A DNA stretch of 64,000 nucleotides, from the NCBI GenBank assembly GCA_963753905.1, contig CAVWDZ010000003.1:1-64000 (forward strand). The letters run 5' to 3'. Below are positions 53,863 through 62,549 of the stretch, piece after piece (positions within the stretch are counted from its first letter, which is position 1; every line of letters begins with the position of its first letter). The notes under the pieces were generated by a model. It ran no database searches and was not told the origin of the DNA. It saw only the letters and a program-made list of their open reading frames with translations. The translations under genes and the position numbers were made by a program. The DNA is from Bog-756 sp963753905. Its GTDB lineage: Bacteria > Actinomycetota > Acidimicrobiia > Acidimicrobiales > RAAP-2.

Positions 53863-54099
53863 TCAGGCCTCGGGTTTGGCCGCGGGACGCTTCTTGCGCC
53901 CGGTCGTGGCATACCGACGCTGGAACCGCTCGACCCGGCCGCCGGAGTCCACCAGCTTCTGCTTTCCGGTGAAGAACGGGTGGCACTCGTTGCAGAGCTC
54001 GAGATGGATCTCGGACTTGGTGGACCTGGTGGTGAAGGTGTTCCCGCACGAGCAGCGCACCGACGCTTCGGTGTAGTCGGGGTGGATGTCGGTCTTCAT
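53863..54099 (-). CDS. rpmE: Ribosomal protein L31 (zinc-type)
   Basis: 78 residues, large-subunit protein. It has MKTDIHPDY at the start and VRCSCGNTF with LCNECHPFFTG, giving four Cys of the zinc-binding (C+) form, so this is the zinc-replete paralogue rather than the YtiA type. The basic tail RRYATTGRKKRPAAKPEA extends slightly beyond the E. coli length. GGGAGATTCCA precedes the ATG. Between rho and prfA, the usual actinobacterial order. Confidence 0.95.
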   Translation of the reverse strand: MKTDIHPDYTEASVRCSCGNTFTTRSTKSEIHLELCNECHPFFTGKQKLVDSGGRVERFQRRYATTGRKKRPAAKPEA

Positions 54100-54226
54100 T
54101 GGAATCTCCCGTGGTGACGGCGCACGGATCGTGGGCGGCCGTTCGAGCGCAGGCCAGCGATTCTACCGGACCGGGCGAGTGGCCCGTCCGTAGGGCCGGG
54201 CGGTCCGTGAGCCGGTGGTCCGTGGG

Positions 54227-56143
54227 TCAGGTGGCCGGACCCTTGGCGATCTCGGCGAGGAACTCGTCGTTGCTCTTGGTCGTGCGGATCTTGTCCATGA
54301 GCAGCTCGAGGCCGGCGGCAGCACTTCCCTCGTTGGCGAGGGCGTTGAGCACCCGGCGCAGCTTCCAGACCTGCTGGAGCTGTGAGCGGTCGAAGAGCAG
54401 CTCCTCGTGGCGGGTGGAGCTCGCGTTGACGTCGATCGAGGGATAGAGCCGCCGTTCGGCGAGGCGCCGGTCGAGCCGGAGCTCCATGTTGCCGGTCCCC
54501 TTGAACTCCTCGAAGATGACCTCGTCCATCTTGGAGCCGGTCTCCACCAGCGCGGTGGCCAGGATGGTGAGCGATCCGCCTTCCTCGATGTTGCGCGCTG
54601 CTCCGAAGAACCGCTTGGGCGGGTAGAGGGCACCCGAATCGACGCCGCCGGACATGATCCGACCGGTGGCCGGCTGGGCCAGGTTGTAGGCACGGGCCAG
54701 GCGGGTGATCCCGTCCAGGATGATGACCACGTCCCGGCCACCCTCGACCAGTCGTTTGGCCCGCTCGATGGCCAGTTCGGCCACCGCGGTGTGCTCCTCG
54801 GACGGACGGTCGAACGTCGATGCGACCACCTCGCCCTTCACCGAGCGTCGCATGTCGGTGACTTCCTCGGGGCGCTCGTCGACCAGCAGCACCATGAGGT
54901 GGACATCGGGGTTGTTGGCCTCGATGGAGTGGGCGATGTGCTTCATGACCGTGGTCTTGCCCGCCTTCGGGGGCGAGACGATGAGGCCGCGCTGACCCTT
55001 GCCGATCGGCGAGAGCAGGTCGACGATGCGGGCGGTCATGTTCTCCTTGTCGCTCGGCATCTCGAGGTGCAGCTTCTCGTCGGGGAAGAGCGGGGTCAGG
55101 TCCTCGAAGCGGGGGCGGTTGCGGGCCGCTTCGGGGTCGAGCTCGGAGACCGTGTCGATCTGGAGGAGCGCCGGGAACTTCTCGGTCGAGCCTGCGGGCC
55201 GGCAGTACCCCTCGATGCTGTCCCCCTTGCGCAGCGCGAACCGCCGGGCCTGGCTGATCGAGACGTAGACGTCCTTCGTGGAGGGCAGGTAGCCCTCGCA
55301 CCGGAGGAATCCGTAGCCCTCGTCGCGGAGATCCAGGAGCCCGCGCACCGGGATGAGCTCGCCCTGGTACTGCTGGTCCTGATTGGCACCGCCCTGCAGA
55401 TCGCCCTCGGGACCCCCGCCCTGACGATCGCGGCCCCGTCGGCGACGGTTGGAGCGCCGGTTGCCCACGTCGTCGTTGCCGCCCTGGTTGCCGGGACGGT
55501 TCCCCTGGGAATTCTGGTTCCCGGGCCGGTTCCCCTGGTTCCCGGGCCGGTTCCCCTGGTTGTTCCGGTTGTTGCGGGTCCCCTGGGAGTGCTGGGCGCT
55601 CTGATTGCCCGGGGAGGCGCCGTGCCCCGTCTGTGGGTTTGCGGGGTTCGGAGCGCTCTGGTGGCGGCCGCCGTCGGCCGGGGCCGTCACCGGTTCACGA
55701 GCGGAGGCCGACTCGGTCGGAGTGGACCCCGACCCCGACGGCAGGTCGTCGAAGTCGTAGTCGAGCTCGGCGGCCACGTCGGTGGCGCTGGCGTCGTCCG
55801 CCGGACCGAAGGAGTGGCCGGCTGCGGCAGCTCGGGCCGGTATGGTCGGCGACGGACCTGGGGCGGGATCGGCGTGGGCGCCGTTTGCGGACCCCCCGCC
55901 ATTGCCCGCGGTCGGCCGACTCCGTGGCGTGCGCCGTGCGCCCGCCTCGGACGGTCCCGGGGCGTGCCCGTTGACCGTCTCGCCTTCCACGGCCACACCG
56001 GTGGCCTTCAGGATGCCGTCGATGATGTCGGCCTTCTTGGTCCTGGTGTTGGTCTTCACAGAAAGAGCCTGTGCGATGGCGTGGAGCTCATCGCGCTCCT
56101 TGCTCTCCAACACCGAGCGCTCGAGCTGCTGTTCGGCAGTCAT
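54227..56143 (-). CDS. rho: Transcription termination factor Rho with disordered N-terminal insertion
   Basis: 638 residues, longer than E. coli Rho (419). The N-terminal Rho_N SAP-like helix region is at about 8-48 (LHAIAQALSVKTNTRTKKADIIDGIL). A 180-residue Gly/Asn/Arg/Gln-rich insertion follows, with GNRPGNQ repeats and a basic NRRSNRRRRGRDRQ end. The cold-shock-like RNA-binding domain begins GELIPVRGLLDLRDEGYGFLR. The ATPase has Walker A VSPPKAGKTT and Walker B VVIILDGITRLARA; the Q-loop (SGGVDSGAL) and R-loop follow. Actinobacterial Rho proteins commonly carry such insertions, which increase RNA contact. GAGGAGG precedes the ATG. Confidence 0.95.
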   Translation of the reverse strand: MTAEQQLERSVLESKERDELHAIAQALSVKTNTRTKKADIIDGILKATGVAVEGETVNGHAPGPSEAGARRTPRSRPTAGNGGGSANGAHADPAPGPSPTIPARAAAAGHSFGPADDASATDVAAELDYDFDDLPSGSGSTPTESASAREPVTAPADGGRHQSAPNPANPQTGHGASPGNQSAQHSQGTRNNRNNQGNRPGNQGNRPGNQNSQGNRPGNQGGNDDVGNRRSNRRRRGRDRQGGGPEGDLQGGANQDQQYQGELIPVRGLLDLRDEGYGFLRCEGYLPSTKDVYVSISQARRFALRKGDSIEGYCRPAGSTEKFPALLQIDTVSELDPEAARNRPRFEDLTPLFPDEKLHLEMPSDKENMTARIVDLLSPIGKGQRGLIVSPPKAGKTTVMKHIAHSIEANNPDVHLMVLLVDERPEEVTDMRRSVKGEVVASTFDRPSEEHTAVAELAIERAKRLVEGGRDVVIILDGITRLARAYNLAQPATGRIMSGGVDSGALYPPKRFFGAARNIEEGGSLTILATALVETGSKMDEVIFEEFKGTGNMELRLDRRLAERRLYPSIDVNASSTRHEELLFDRSQLQQVWKLRRVLNALANEGSAAAGLELLMDKIRTTKSNDEFLAEIAKGPAT

Positions 56144-56412
56144 CGGCCTCCTCGTTTCAACGTGTCCTCATCGGCAGGTGGGTTGGATCCCACTGCCAGG
56201 GATTCAGGGGTGGGGAGGTGCGGATATCGAGATGGACTCTCGCCAGCCACTCCCCCCGACGCCGGGCACGGGCTGGTCAGAGAATCGATCCAGAAGGTCC
56301 CGCCCACAGGCCCGAACGGGCGAACTGTGGAGGCGAAGGTGAGCCCAGCATACAGGCGCCGCCCGGCACCGGCAACAACCCCCCTCCGGCAGGGCCCGAG
56401 CCCGCCGGGGAG
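56144..56412. other. rho upstream region; thrB absent
   Basis: 269 bp between thrC and rho. In related actinobacteria homoserine kinase (thrB) often lies here; there is no room for it and no thrB-like remnant in any frame. It should contain the rho promoter and leader. Confidence 0.5.
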
Positions 56413-57486
56413 TCAGAGCGAGAGTTCGTCGAGGACGGCGGCCAGATCGGCGTCGACCACCGTCGGAACGGAGATCTGACTGATCGCGATGTCGGGGTCC
56501 TTGAGCCCGTGGCCCGTCAGCACACAGACCACGGTGGCCGTCGGACCGAGGCCGTCGGGGATCCCGGACTTGAGCAGGCCGGCGACCGACGCGGCCGACG
56601 CCGGCTCGCAGAAGACCGACTCCTCGGTCGCCAGGTAGCGGTATGCCTCGAGGATCTCCTGGTCGGTGACAGCGAAGATCCCACCGCCCGACTCGGAGGC
56701 GGCCGAGGTCGCCCCGTACCAGCTGGCCGGGTTGCCGATCCGGATGGCCGTGGCGACCGTGTCCGGGTGCTCGATGGGGTGGCCGGCCACGATCGGCGCC
56801 GCTCCGGCTGCCTGGAAGCCGAGCATCCGGGGCAGCAACGTGGACCGGCCCGCCTCCTTGAACTCGAGGTAGCCCTTCCAGTAGGCGGTGATGTTGCCCG
56901 CGTTCCCGACCGGGATGCAGTGCATGTCGGGGGCGTTCCCGAGCTGGTCCACGATCTCGAAGGCACCGCTCTTCTGCCCCTCGATGCGGAAGGGGTTGAC
57001 CGAGTTGACCACGGTCACCGGCGCCCGTTCCCCGAGCTCGCGCACGATCGCCAGCGCCTGGTCGAAGTTGCCCCGGACCTGGAGCACCCGAGCCCCGTGG
57101 ATGAGGGCCTGGGCCAACTTGCCCAGGGCGATGTGTCCCTCGGGGATCAGGACCGCGCAGGTCAGCCCTGCACGGGCGGCGAATGCGGCAGCCGACGCCG
57201 AGGTGTTCCCGGTCGAGGCGCAGACGACCGCCTTGGCCCCCTGCTCGGCGGCCTTGGAGATGGCGACGGTCATCCCGCGGTCCTTGAACGAGCCGGTCGG
57301 ATTGGCACCCTCGACCTTGAGCAGCACGCGGGCGCCGACCCGGGCCGACAGCCGGGGCGCCTCGAGCAGGGGCGTTCCACCTTCGAGCAGGGTGATCACC
57401 GGGGTCGACGAGCTGACCGGCAGGAATCCCCGGTACTCCTCGATGACCCCCCGCCAGGGGTGCGCCGCCCGCTCTCCGGGGTTCAC
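56413..57486 (-). CDS. thrC: Threonine synthase ThrC
   Basis: 357 residues, PLP fold-type II enzyme converting O-phosphohomoserine to threonine. PLP Lys in NPTGSFKDRGMT near 62, CASTGNTSASAAAFAARAG, SVNPFRIEGQKSGAFEI, PVGNAGNITAYWKG (phosphate loop) and the closing GHGLKDPD. The length matches the short bacterial/archaeal class rather than the long E. coli form. GTG start overlaps the hom stop by 4 bp (GTGA). Confidence 0.95.
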   Translation of the reverse strand: MNPGERAAHPWRGVIEEYRGFLPVSSSTPVITLLEGGTPLLEAPRLSARVGARVLLKVEGANPTGSFKDRGMTVAISKAAEQGAKAVVCASTGNTSASAAAFAARAGLTCAVLIPEGHIALGKLAQALIHGARVLQVRGNFDQALAIVRELGERAPVTVVNSVNPFRIEGQKSGAFEIVDQLGNAPDMHCIPVGNAGNITAYWKGYLEFKEAGRSTLLPRMLGFQAAGAAPIVAGHPIEHPDTVATAIRIGNPASWYGATSAASESGGGIFAVTDQEILEAYRYLATEESVFCEPASAASVAGLLKSGIPDGLGPTATVVCVLTGHGLKDPDIAISQISVPTVVDADLAAVLDELSL

Positions 57487-58787
57487 CGGCCGGCCACGAT
57501 CCGCATGACCCCGCCGATCCGTTCCACGGCGTCCAACGCGCCCAGGTCGGCGAGCGTGGCCCGCACGTTCCCCTCGCGTGCCACGTGGGTGATGAAGAGC
57601 AGCCGGGCCTCGCCGGCGGCTCCCTCCTGCTCCATCGAACGGATGGAGACACCCCGGTCGCCGAAGACGCGGGTCACCGCGGCGAGGACACCGGGGCGGT
57701 CCACCACGTCGATGCTGAGGTAGTAGGCGGTCTCGAGATCGTCCTCGGGCACCAGACGTGCGGGCTGCCGGTCCGGGGCGGGTGCGGTCGTGTTGCTGAG
57801 CAGGTTCCTGGTCGCGTCGATGAGGTCGCCCACCACCGCGCTCGCTGTGGGCAGGCCCCCGGCGCCCTGGCCGTAGAGCATCAACTCGCCCGCAGCCTCC
57901 CCTTCGATGAAGACGGCGTTGTAGGCATCGCGCACGCCGGCAAGTGGATGCGAGCGCGGCACCATGGCCGGATGGACCCGTACCGAGAGGCCGTCCTCGC
58001 CCGAACGTTCCACGATGGCCAGCAGCTTGACCACGTACCCGAATCGCTCGGCGAACGCGACATCGGCGCTCCGGACGCCCGAGATGCCCTCGCGGAGCAC
58101 ATCGTCGGCGGCCACGTCGTACCCGAAGGCCACCCCCGCCAGGATGGCGGCCTTTGCGGCGGCGTCGTACCCCTCCACGTCCGCAGTCGGGTCGCGTTCG
58201 GCGAACCCGAGCGCCTGGGCTTCGGCCAGCACGTCGGCGTAGTTCGCCCCCTGCTCGCCCATCTTGGTGAGGACGAAGTTGGTGGTCCCGTTCACGATCC
58301 CCATCACCCGGTGGATGCGTTCGCCGGTCAGCGACTCGCGCAACGCCCGGACCAGGGGGATCGCACCGGCGACCGCCGCTTCGTACAGCAGGTCGACACC
58401 GCGGTCCCTGGCCAGCGTCCGCAGGGCCACCCCCTCGGGGGATGCCAGCAGCGCCTTGTTGGCGGTCACCACCGGGCGGCCCGAGTCGAGAGCGGCCCGG
58501 ACCAGGTCGCCGGCCGGCTGGGTCCCCCCGACGAGCTCGACCACCATGTCGACCGATGGATCGGCGATCAGCGCTGCGGCATCGGTGGTCAGGAGGTGGC
58601 GGGGAACGTGTGCCGGCCGTGGGGCGTCCGCGTCGCGCACCGCGATACCGGCGAGCTCGTAGCGGGCGCCGGACTGCACGGCGAGCGCCCCGGCCCGGTC
58701 CGAGAGGATCCCGACCAGCGCGGCACCGACGTTGCCACAGCCGAGCAGCGCGATGCGCACGACGCGATCGGGGGGAGCCGGGGTCAC
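57483..58787 (-). CDS. hom: Homoserine dehydrogenase with C-terminal ACT domain
   Basis: 434 residues. Reduces aspartate semialdehyde to homoserine, feeding Thr and Met. NAD(P) motif LLGCGNVGAAL, VTANKALLA, YEAAVAGAIPLVRALRESL (catalytic region), IMGIVNGTTNFVLTKM and the ERDPTADVEGYDAAAKAAIL substrate region. The ACT domain at about 350-434 (YYLSIDVVDRPGVLAAVTRVF) is expected to give threonine feedback control. A TAGCGT box 6 nt before the GTG suggests an extra leaderless promoter inside the argS-lysA-hom-thrC run. Confidence 0.95.
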   Translation of the reverse strand: MTPAPPDRVVRIALLGCGNVGAALVGILSDRAGALAVQSGARYELAGIAVRDADAPRPAHVPRHLLTTDAAALIADPSVDMVVELVGGTQPAGDLVRAALDSGRPVVTANKALLASPEGVALRTLARDRGVDLLYEAAVAGAIPLVRALRESLTGERIHRVMGIVNGTTNFVLTKMGEQGANYADVLAEAQALGFAERDPTADVEGYDAAAKAAILAGVAFGYDVAADDVLREGISGVRSADVAFAERFGYVVKLLAIVERSGEDGLSVRVHPAMVPRSHPLAGVRDAYNAVFIEGEAAGELMLYGQGAGGLPTASAVVGDLIDATRNLLSNTTAPAPDRQPARLVPEDDLETAYYLSIDVVDRPGVLAAVTRVFGDRGVSIRSMEQEGAAGEARLLFITHVAREGNVRATLADLGALDAVERIGGVMRIVAGR

Positions 58788-58793
58788 GCGGTC

Positions 58794-58799
58794 ACGCTA
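58794..58799 (-). promoter_or_regulatory. Putative internal -10 box for hom (leaderless-type)
   Basis: TAGCGT on the minus strand ends 6 nt before GTG 58787, in the 50-bp lysA-hom gap. Confidence 0.4.
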
Positions 58800-58837
58800 T
58801 CCTCTCCCGTCCGGCGCGACGGCCGGCGCGGAGGCGG

Positions 58838-60220
58838 TCAATGGTCGAGGCGGACCAGGTCGTCGAGGGTCTCGCGGCGGACCACCACCCGCGCGGTTCC
58901 GTCGGCCACGAAGACCACGGCCGGCCGGGGGACCTTGTTGTAATTGGAAGCCATCGAGTGCCCGTACGCACCGGTGACCGGGGTGCACAGGACGTCCCCC
59001 ACGGCCAGATCGGACGGGACGAACCCCTCGGCCACCACCACGTCGCCGGTCTCGCAGTGCTTGCCGACCACCCGCACCGGCATCGGGCGCGGGGCGCGCG
59101 TCTCGCGCGGCAGGAACGCCTCGTACCCGCTGCCGTAGAGCACGGGTCGGGGATTGTCGCTCATGCCCCCGTCGACCGCGACGTAGGTGCGGTGCCCCGG
59201 AACGTCCTTGACCGTCCCCACCCGGTAGAGGGTGACCCCTGCCGCGGCCACGATCGACCGGCCCGGCTCGGCGGTCACCCGGACCGTGTCGGGGATGCCC
59301 GCCCCACGGCACGCCCTGCGAACCGATGCAGCCCACTGGGCCATCGGCGGCGCCTCCTCGCCGTTGACGTAGGCGACCCCGAGACCCCCGCCGACGACCA
59401 GCTCCGGCAGTCCGAGGGGGGCGAAGAACCCGGCCAGGACCTCGATGGCGGCGGCGAACGGAGCCAGGGCGAAGACCTGGCTCCCGAGGTGGGCATGGAT
59501 CCCCACGAACTCGACGACCCCTCGGGCGTCCAGCTCGGCGAGCCGGGCGACGGCCTGGCCGGCGGCTCCGGAGGTCAGCCCGAAGCCGAACTTTGAGTCC
59601 TCCTGGCCGGTGCGGACGAACTCGTGGGTGTGGACCTCGACCCCGGGGGTGATCCGGGCCAGCACCTTGGGCCGCCCGGCGGAGGCGGTCCCCCCGTCGA
59701 CCGCGGCGCCGAGAAGGGTCGGATCGGCGACCAGGCGCTCGATGCGGTCGATCTCGTCGAAGGAATCCACGACGATCCGGCCGACCCCGACCGCGAGAGC
59801 AGCAGCCAGCTCCTCGGTCGACTTGTTGTTGCCGTGCAGGACCAGCCGGTCGGCCGGGACCCCCGCGGTGAGCGCGACGTGCAGCTCCCCCCCGGTCGAG
59901 ACATCGAGGCACATGCCCTCCTCGTAGGCCAAGCGGGCCATGGCCACGCAGAGGAAGGCCTTGGTGGCGTACGCCACTCCGTCCCCCCACGCCTCGACCG
60001 CCTCGCGGCACATCGACCGCAGGTGGACCTCGTCGTAGACGAACAGGGGCGTGCCGTGGGTCCCGGTGAGGTCCACCAGGTCGCAACCCCCGATCGAGAG
60101 CCGACCCGACGGGTCGGTCGTCGCCGTCATCGGAAGCAGCTGTGGAGCCACAGGATCGGTTGGCGTTCCCGCCGCGACTCGGCTCGCCGGAACTGGCCCG
60201 TCGACCCCCTCCGCGCTCAC
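58838..60220 (-). CDS. lysA: Diaminopimelate decarboxylase LysA
   Basis: 460 residues from GTG 60220, chosen for its GTGA overlap with argS; ATG 60130 is an alternative that would drop a 30-residue low-conservation lead. PLP enzyme making lysine from meso-diaminopimelate. PLP Lys in VAYATKAFLC, HGNNKSTEEL, FGFGLTSG, GIHAHLGSQV, LVVGGGLGVAY, AEPGRSIVA, and the HCETGD active-site Cys loop with GAYGHSMASNYN near the C-terminus. Second gene of argS-lysA-hom-thrC. Confidence 0.94.
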   Translation of the reverse strand: MSAEGVDGPVPASRVAAGTPTDPVAPQLLPMTATTDPSGRLSIGGCDLVDLTGTHGTPLFVYDEVHLRSMCREAVEAWGDGVAYATKAFLCVAMARLAYEEGMCLDVSTGGELHVALTAGVPADRLVLHGNNKSTEELAAALAVGVGRIVVDSFDEIDRIERLVADPTLLGAAVDGGTASAGRPKVLARITPGVEVHTHEFVRTGQEDSKFGFGLTSGAAGQAVARLAELDARGVVEFVGIHAHLGSQVFALAPFAAAIEVLAGFFAPLGLPELVVGGGLGVAYVNGEEAPPMAQWAASVRRACRGAGIPDTVRVTAEPGRSIVAAAGVTLYRVGTVKDVPGHRTYVAVDGGMSDNPRPVLYGSGYEAFLPRETRAPRPMPVRVVGKHCETGDVVVAEGFVPSDLAVGDVLCTPVTGAYGHSMASNYNKVPRPAVVFVADGTARVVVRRETLDDLVRLDH

Positions 60221-61857
60221 ATCGCCTCTGGTGCGGCCACGCCGAGCAGCCCGAGCCCGATGGCGAGGCCGATGCGGGACCCCTCGACGAGCCACAGGCG
60301 GGCCTGGGTGAGCCTGGGGTCGATGTCGTCGGCCAGGATCGGGCAGTCGTGGTAGAAGCCGTGGAAGCACGCGGCCAGGCGCCGGACCCAGGTCGTGATC
60401 TTGGTCGGTGCCCGGGTGACAGCCGCGTCGGCGACCACCTCGGGCAGCTCCTCGAGGCAGCGCATCAACTCGAGCTCCCGGGGATGGGTGAGCAGCGAAA
60501 GGTCGACGTCGGCGAGGCGCGCCCGGACGACGCCACGTTCGGCCGCCTTGCGACCCACACCCCCGATGCGGGCGCTCGCCATCTGCACGTAGAAGACCGG
60601 GTTCTCGACGGACTGCTCGCGCACGGTGGCGAGGTCGAAGGTGGCCGCCTGGTCGAGCGTGCTCATCAGGCTCAGGATCCGGGTGGCATCGGGCCCGATG
60701 TCGGCGATGACCGTGTCGAGGTCGATGGCGGTGCCGGCCCGCTTCCCCATCTTGACCGCCTCGGCACCGTCGACCAAGGAGACCATCTGGCCGAGCTTGA
60801 CCTCGAGACGGCTCGGATCGACCCCGAGGGCGGCGACCCCGGCCACCAGGCTGGCCACCTGGCCGTGGTGGTCGGCGCCGAAGACGTCGATGACCCGGTC
60901 GAAGCCGCGAACGATGAATTTGTCGCGGTGGTAGGCGATGTCGCCGGCGAGGTAGGTGGCGTCCCCGTCCGACTTGCGCAGCACCCGATCGCGGACGTCA
61001 CCCAGTTCAGTTGCCAGAAACCAGGTCGCGCCGTCCTTTTCGTAGACCAGTCCCTTCTCCGCGAGCAGGGAGATGGTCTCGTCCACCGCGCCGCTCTCCT
61101 CGATCGATGCCTGCGAGTACCACTCGTCGAAGACGATGCCGATCGAGGCCAGGGTGGACCGGATGTGCTCGAGGATCCGCTCGGCCGCCCACCGGCCGGC
61201 CGCGGTGACGTCGTCGGGCCCCTCATAGGAACGGGCCAGTCCCGCCAGGTACTCGCCCTGGTAGCCGCCCTCGGGGACCGGGATCCCCTGATGGCGGGCC
61301 AGCAGGCTCTCGCCGAGCGCCCGGATCTGTCCGCCGGTGTCGTTGACGTAGTACTCGCGGCTCACCTTGTGCCCGGTGCGGGCGAGCACCCGTGCCAGGG
61401 CGTCGCCGTAACTGCCCCACCAGCCGTTGCCCACGTGGATCGGACCCGTCGGATTGGCCGAGATGAACTCGACCTGGACCGTCTCGCCGCGGCCGACGTC
61501 GGGCCGGGCGTAGCCTTCCTCCCCCTCGACAAGGAGCCCGGCAAGGGCGTCGTGGAGCCAGCCGTCATCGAGCCGGAAGTTGATGAACCCGGGACCGGCC
61601 AGCTCCGCCGAGGTGACGTGGGGCGGGAGGTCCGACCGGAACACCTCGACCAGAGCGGAGGCGAGAGACCGGGGATCGGTGCCGGCCCGCTTGGCGGTCA
61701 CCAGTGCCACATTGGTCGACCAGTCACCGTGCTCACGCCGGGCCGGGCGCTCGAGATGGACCGAGGACTCGTCGAGGGCCAGGTCGAGTCCGTCCGAGCG
61801 TGCCACCACCCCGACGGCGGCGCACACGGCTTCGGCCAGCTGATCTCTCATCGACAT
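60217..61857 (-). CDS. argS: Arginyl-tRNA synthetase
   Basis: 546 residues, class Ia. N-terminal Add-1 domain (GDWSTNVALVTAKRAG), HIGH-type motif in ISANPTGPIHVGNGWWGSYGD near 113, the YVNDTGGQI segment, FGADHHGQVASL, and the modified KMSKS-like region GAEAVKMGKRAGTAIDL. The DALR anticodon-binding end has ENPVFYVQMASARI. Of two closely spaced ATGs, 61857 follows a TATCCT box by 9 nt; 61851 is the alternative. First gene of the argS-lysA-hom-thrC operon, divergent from tRNA-Arg. Confidence 0.95.
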   Translation of the reverse strand: MSMRDQLAEAVCAAVGVVARSDGLDLALDESSVHLERPARREHGDWSTNVALVTAKRAGTDPRSLASALVEVFRSDLPPHVTSAELAGPGFINFRLDDGWLHDALAGLLVEGEEGYARPDVGRGETVQVEFISANPTGPIHVGNGWWGSYGDALARVLARTGHKVSREYYVNDTGGQIRALGESLLARHQGIPVPEGGYQGEYLAGLARSYEGPDDVTAAGRWAAERILEHIRSTLASIGIVFDEWYSQASIEESGAVDETISLLAEKGLVYEKDGATWFLATELGDVRDRVLRKSDGDATYLAGDIAYHRDKFIVRGFDRVIDVFGADHHGQVASLVAGVAALGVDPSRLEVKLGQMVSLVDGAEAVKMGKRAGTAIDLDTVIADIGPDATRILSLMSTLDQAATFDLATVREQSVENPVFYVQMASARIGGVGRKAAERGVVRARLADVDLSLLTHPRELELMRCLEELPEVVADAAVTRAPTKITTWVRRLAACFHGFYHDCPILADDIDPRLTQARLWLVEGSRIGLAIGLGLLGVAAPEAM

Positions 61858-61866
61858 CGTGCAGCG

Positions 61867-61872
61867 AGGATA
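61867..61872 (-). promoter_or_regulatory. Putative -10 box for argS operon (leaderless-type)
   Basis: TATCCT on the minus strand ends 9 nt before ATG 61857, with no Shine-Dalgarno sequence between. Confidence 0.45.
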
Positions 61873-61990
61873 CGCGGTTGGTGGGCGACCACGGCGAGGG
61901 GCCGCCCTCGGCTCGGGGCGCCGGCACTAGTGTTGGCAACTCGGTGGCGCACCCTTCCTGCCCGGGGAACGGTCACGCGTCCCGCCGATC

Positions 61991-62065
61991 GCCCCCGTAG
62001 CTCAGCGGATAGAGCGCCGGCCTCCGGAGCCGGAAGCGCAGGTTCGAGTCCTGCCGGGGGCGCCA
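61991..62065 (+). tRNA. tRNA-Arg (anticodon CCG), CCA encoded
   Basis: 75 nt. Acceptor stem GCCCCCG/CGGGGGC, D arm GCTC...GAGC, anticodon stem CCGGC/GCCGG with loop CTCCGGA (anticodon CCG, reads CGG), T arm GCAGG-TTCGAGT-CCTGC, discriminator G and encoded CCA, then a run of nine A. It is divergent from argS, whose product charges it. Confidence 0.95.
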
Positions 62066-62278
62066 AAAAAAAATGGACAGAAGATCTGAAACGAGCGTTT
62101 GGCGGCTCCGGGAAGTGGGAAGATTCCGCTTTCGAAACCGAACGGCTTTCACTCAACGGCATGTCTGATTGCAAAGAGGCCCAGGCATCACCGGGGGCCA
62201 TTTTTGGACTTCCCCCGAAGGGGGGCTCGGGGGGACTGCCGGGTGTATGGCGCGGACCAGGCTGCACAGACTGAGGTT

Positions 62279-62476
62279 GTGGAGACGGCTGTGGACAGGA
62301 TGACCATCGAAGTCGTTGCGCCAGGTGCCCGAGAGACCTGGACCCTCGAAGCCACCTCCTACACGAACCATGCGGACGGAAGACTGGACGTCGCTCTTCC
62401 AGACGGCTCGGTCGTCCATTTCGATATGGACGATTGGATGGATGTCCGATTGGCCGGACCGAGCACGCCGACCTGA
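62279..62476 (+). CDS. Small hypothetical protein
   Basis: 65 residues from GTG 62279; GTG 62291 and ATG 62300 are alternatives. The sequence reads as a small beta-rich soluble domain: TIEVVAPGARETWTLEATSY, RLDVALPDGSVVHFDMDDW. No recognised family. The codon third positions are less GC-rich than in neighbours. The 213 bp between it and the tRNA contain only a CCCCC-GAAG-GGGGG hairpin near 62212-62225. Weak but plausible gene. Confidence 0.45.
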   Translation: METAVDRMTIEVVAPGARETWTLEATSYTNHADGRLDVALPDGSVVHFDMDDWMDVRLAGPSTPT

Positions 62477-62549
62477 CCTGCTCCAGAGCGGCGGAACGTG
62501 GGCGGTTACCGGCTCCTCGCTAGTGAGGGTCCGATCAACGTCCGGTCTG

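Noticed and set aside
62066..62530. tRNA-Arg as an integration site with a genomic island
   Set aside because: No integrase, no repeat of the tRNA 3' end visible downstream, and the following genes look chromosomal.
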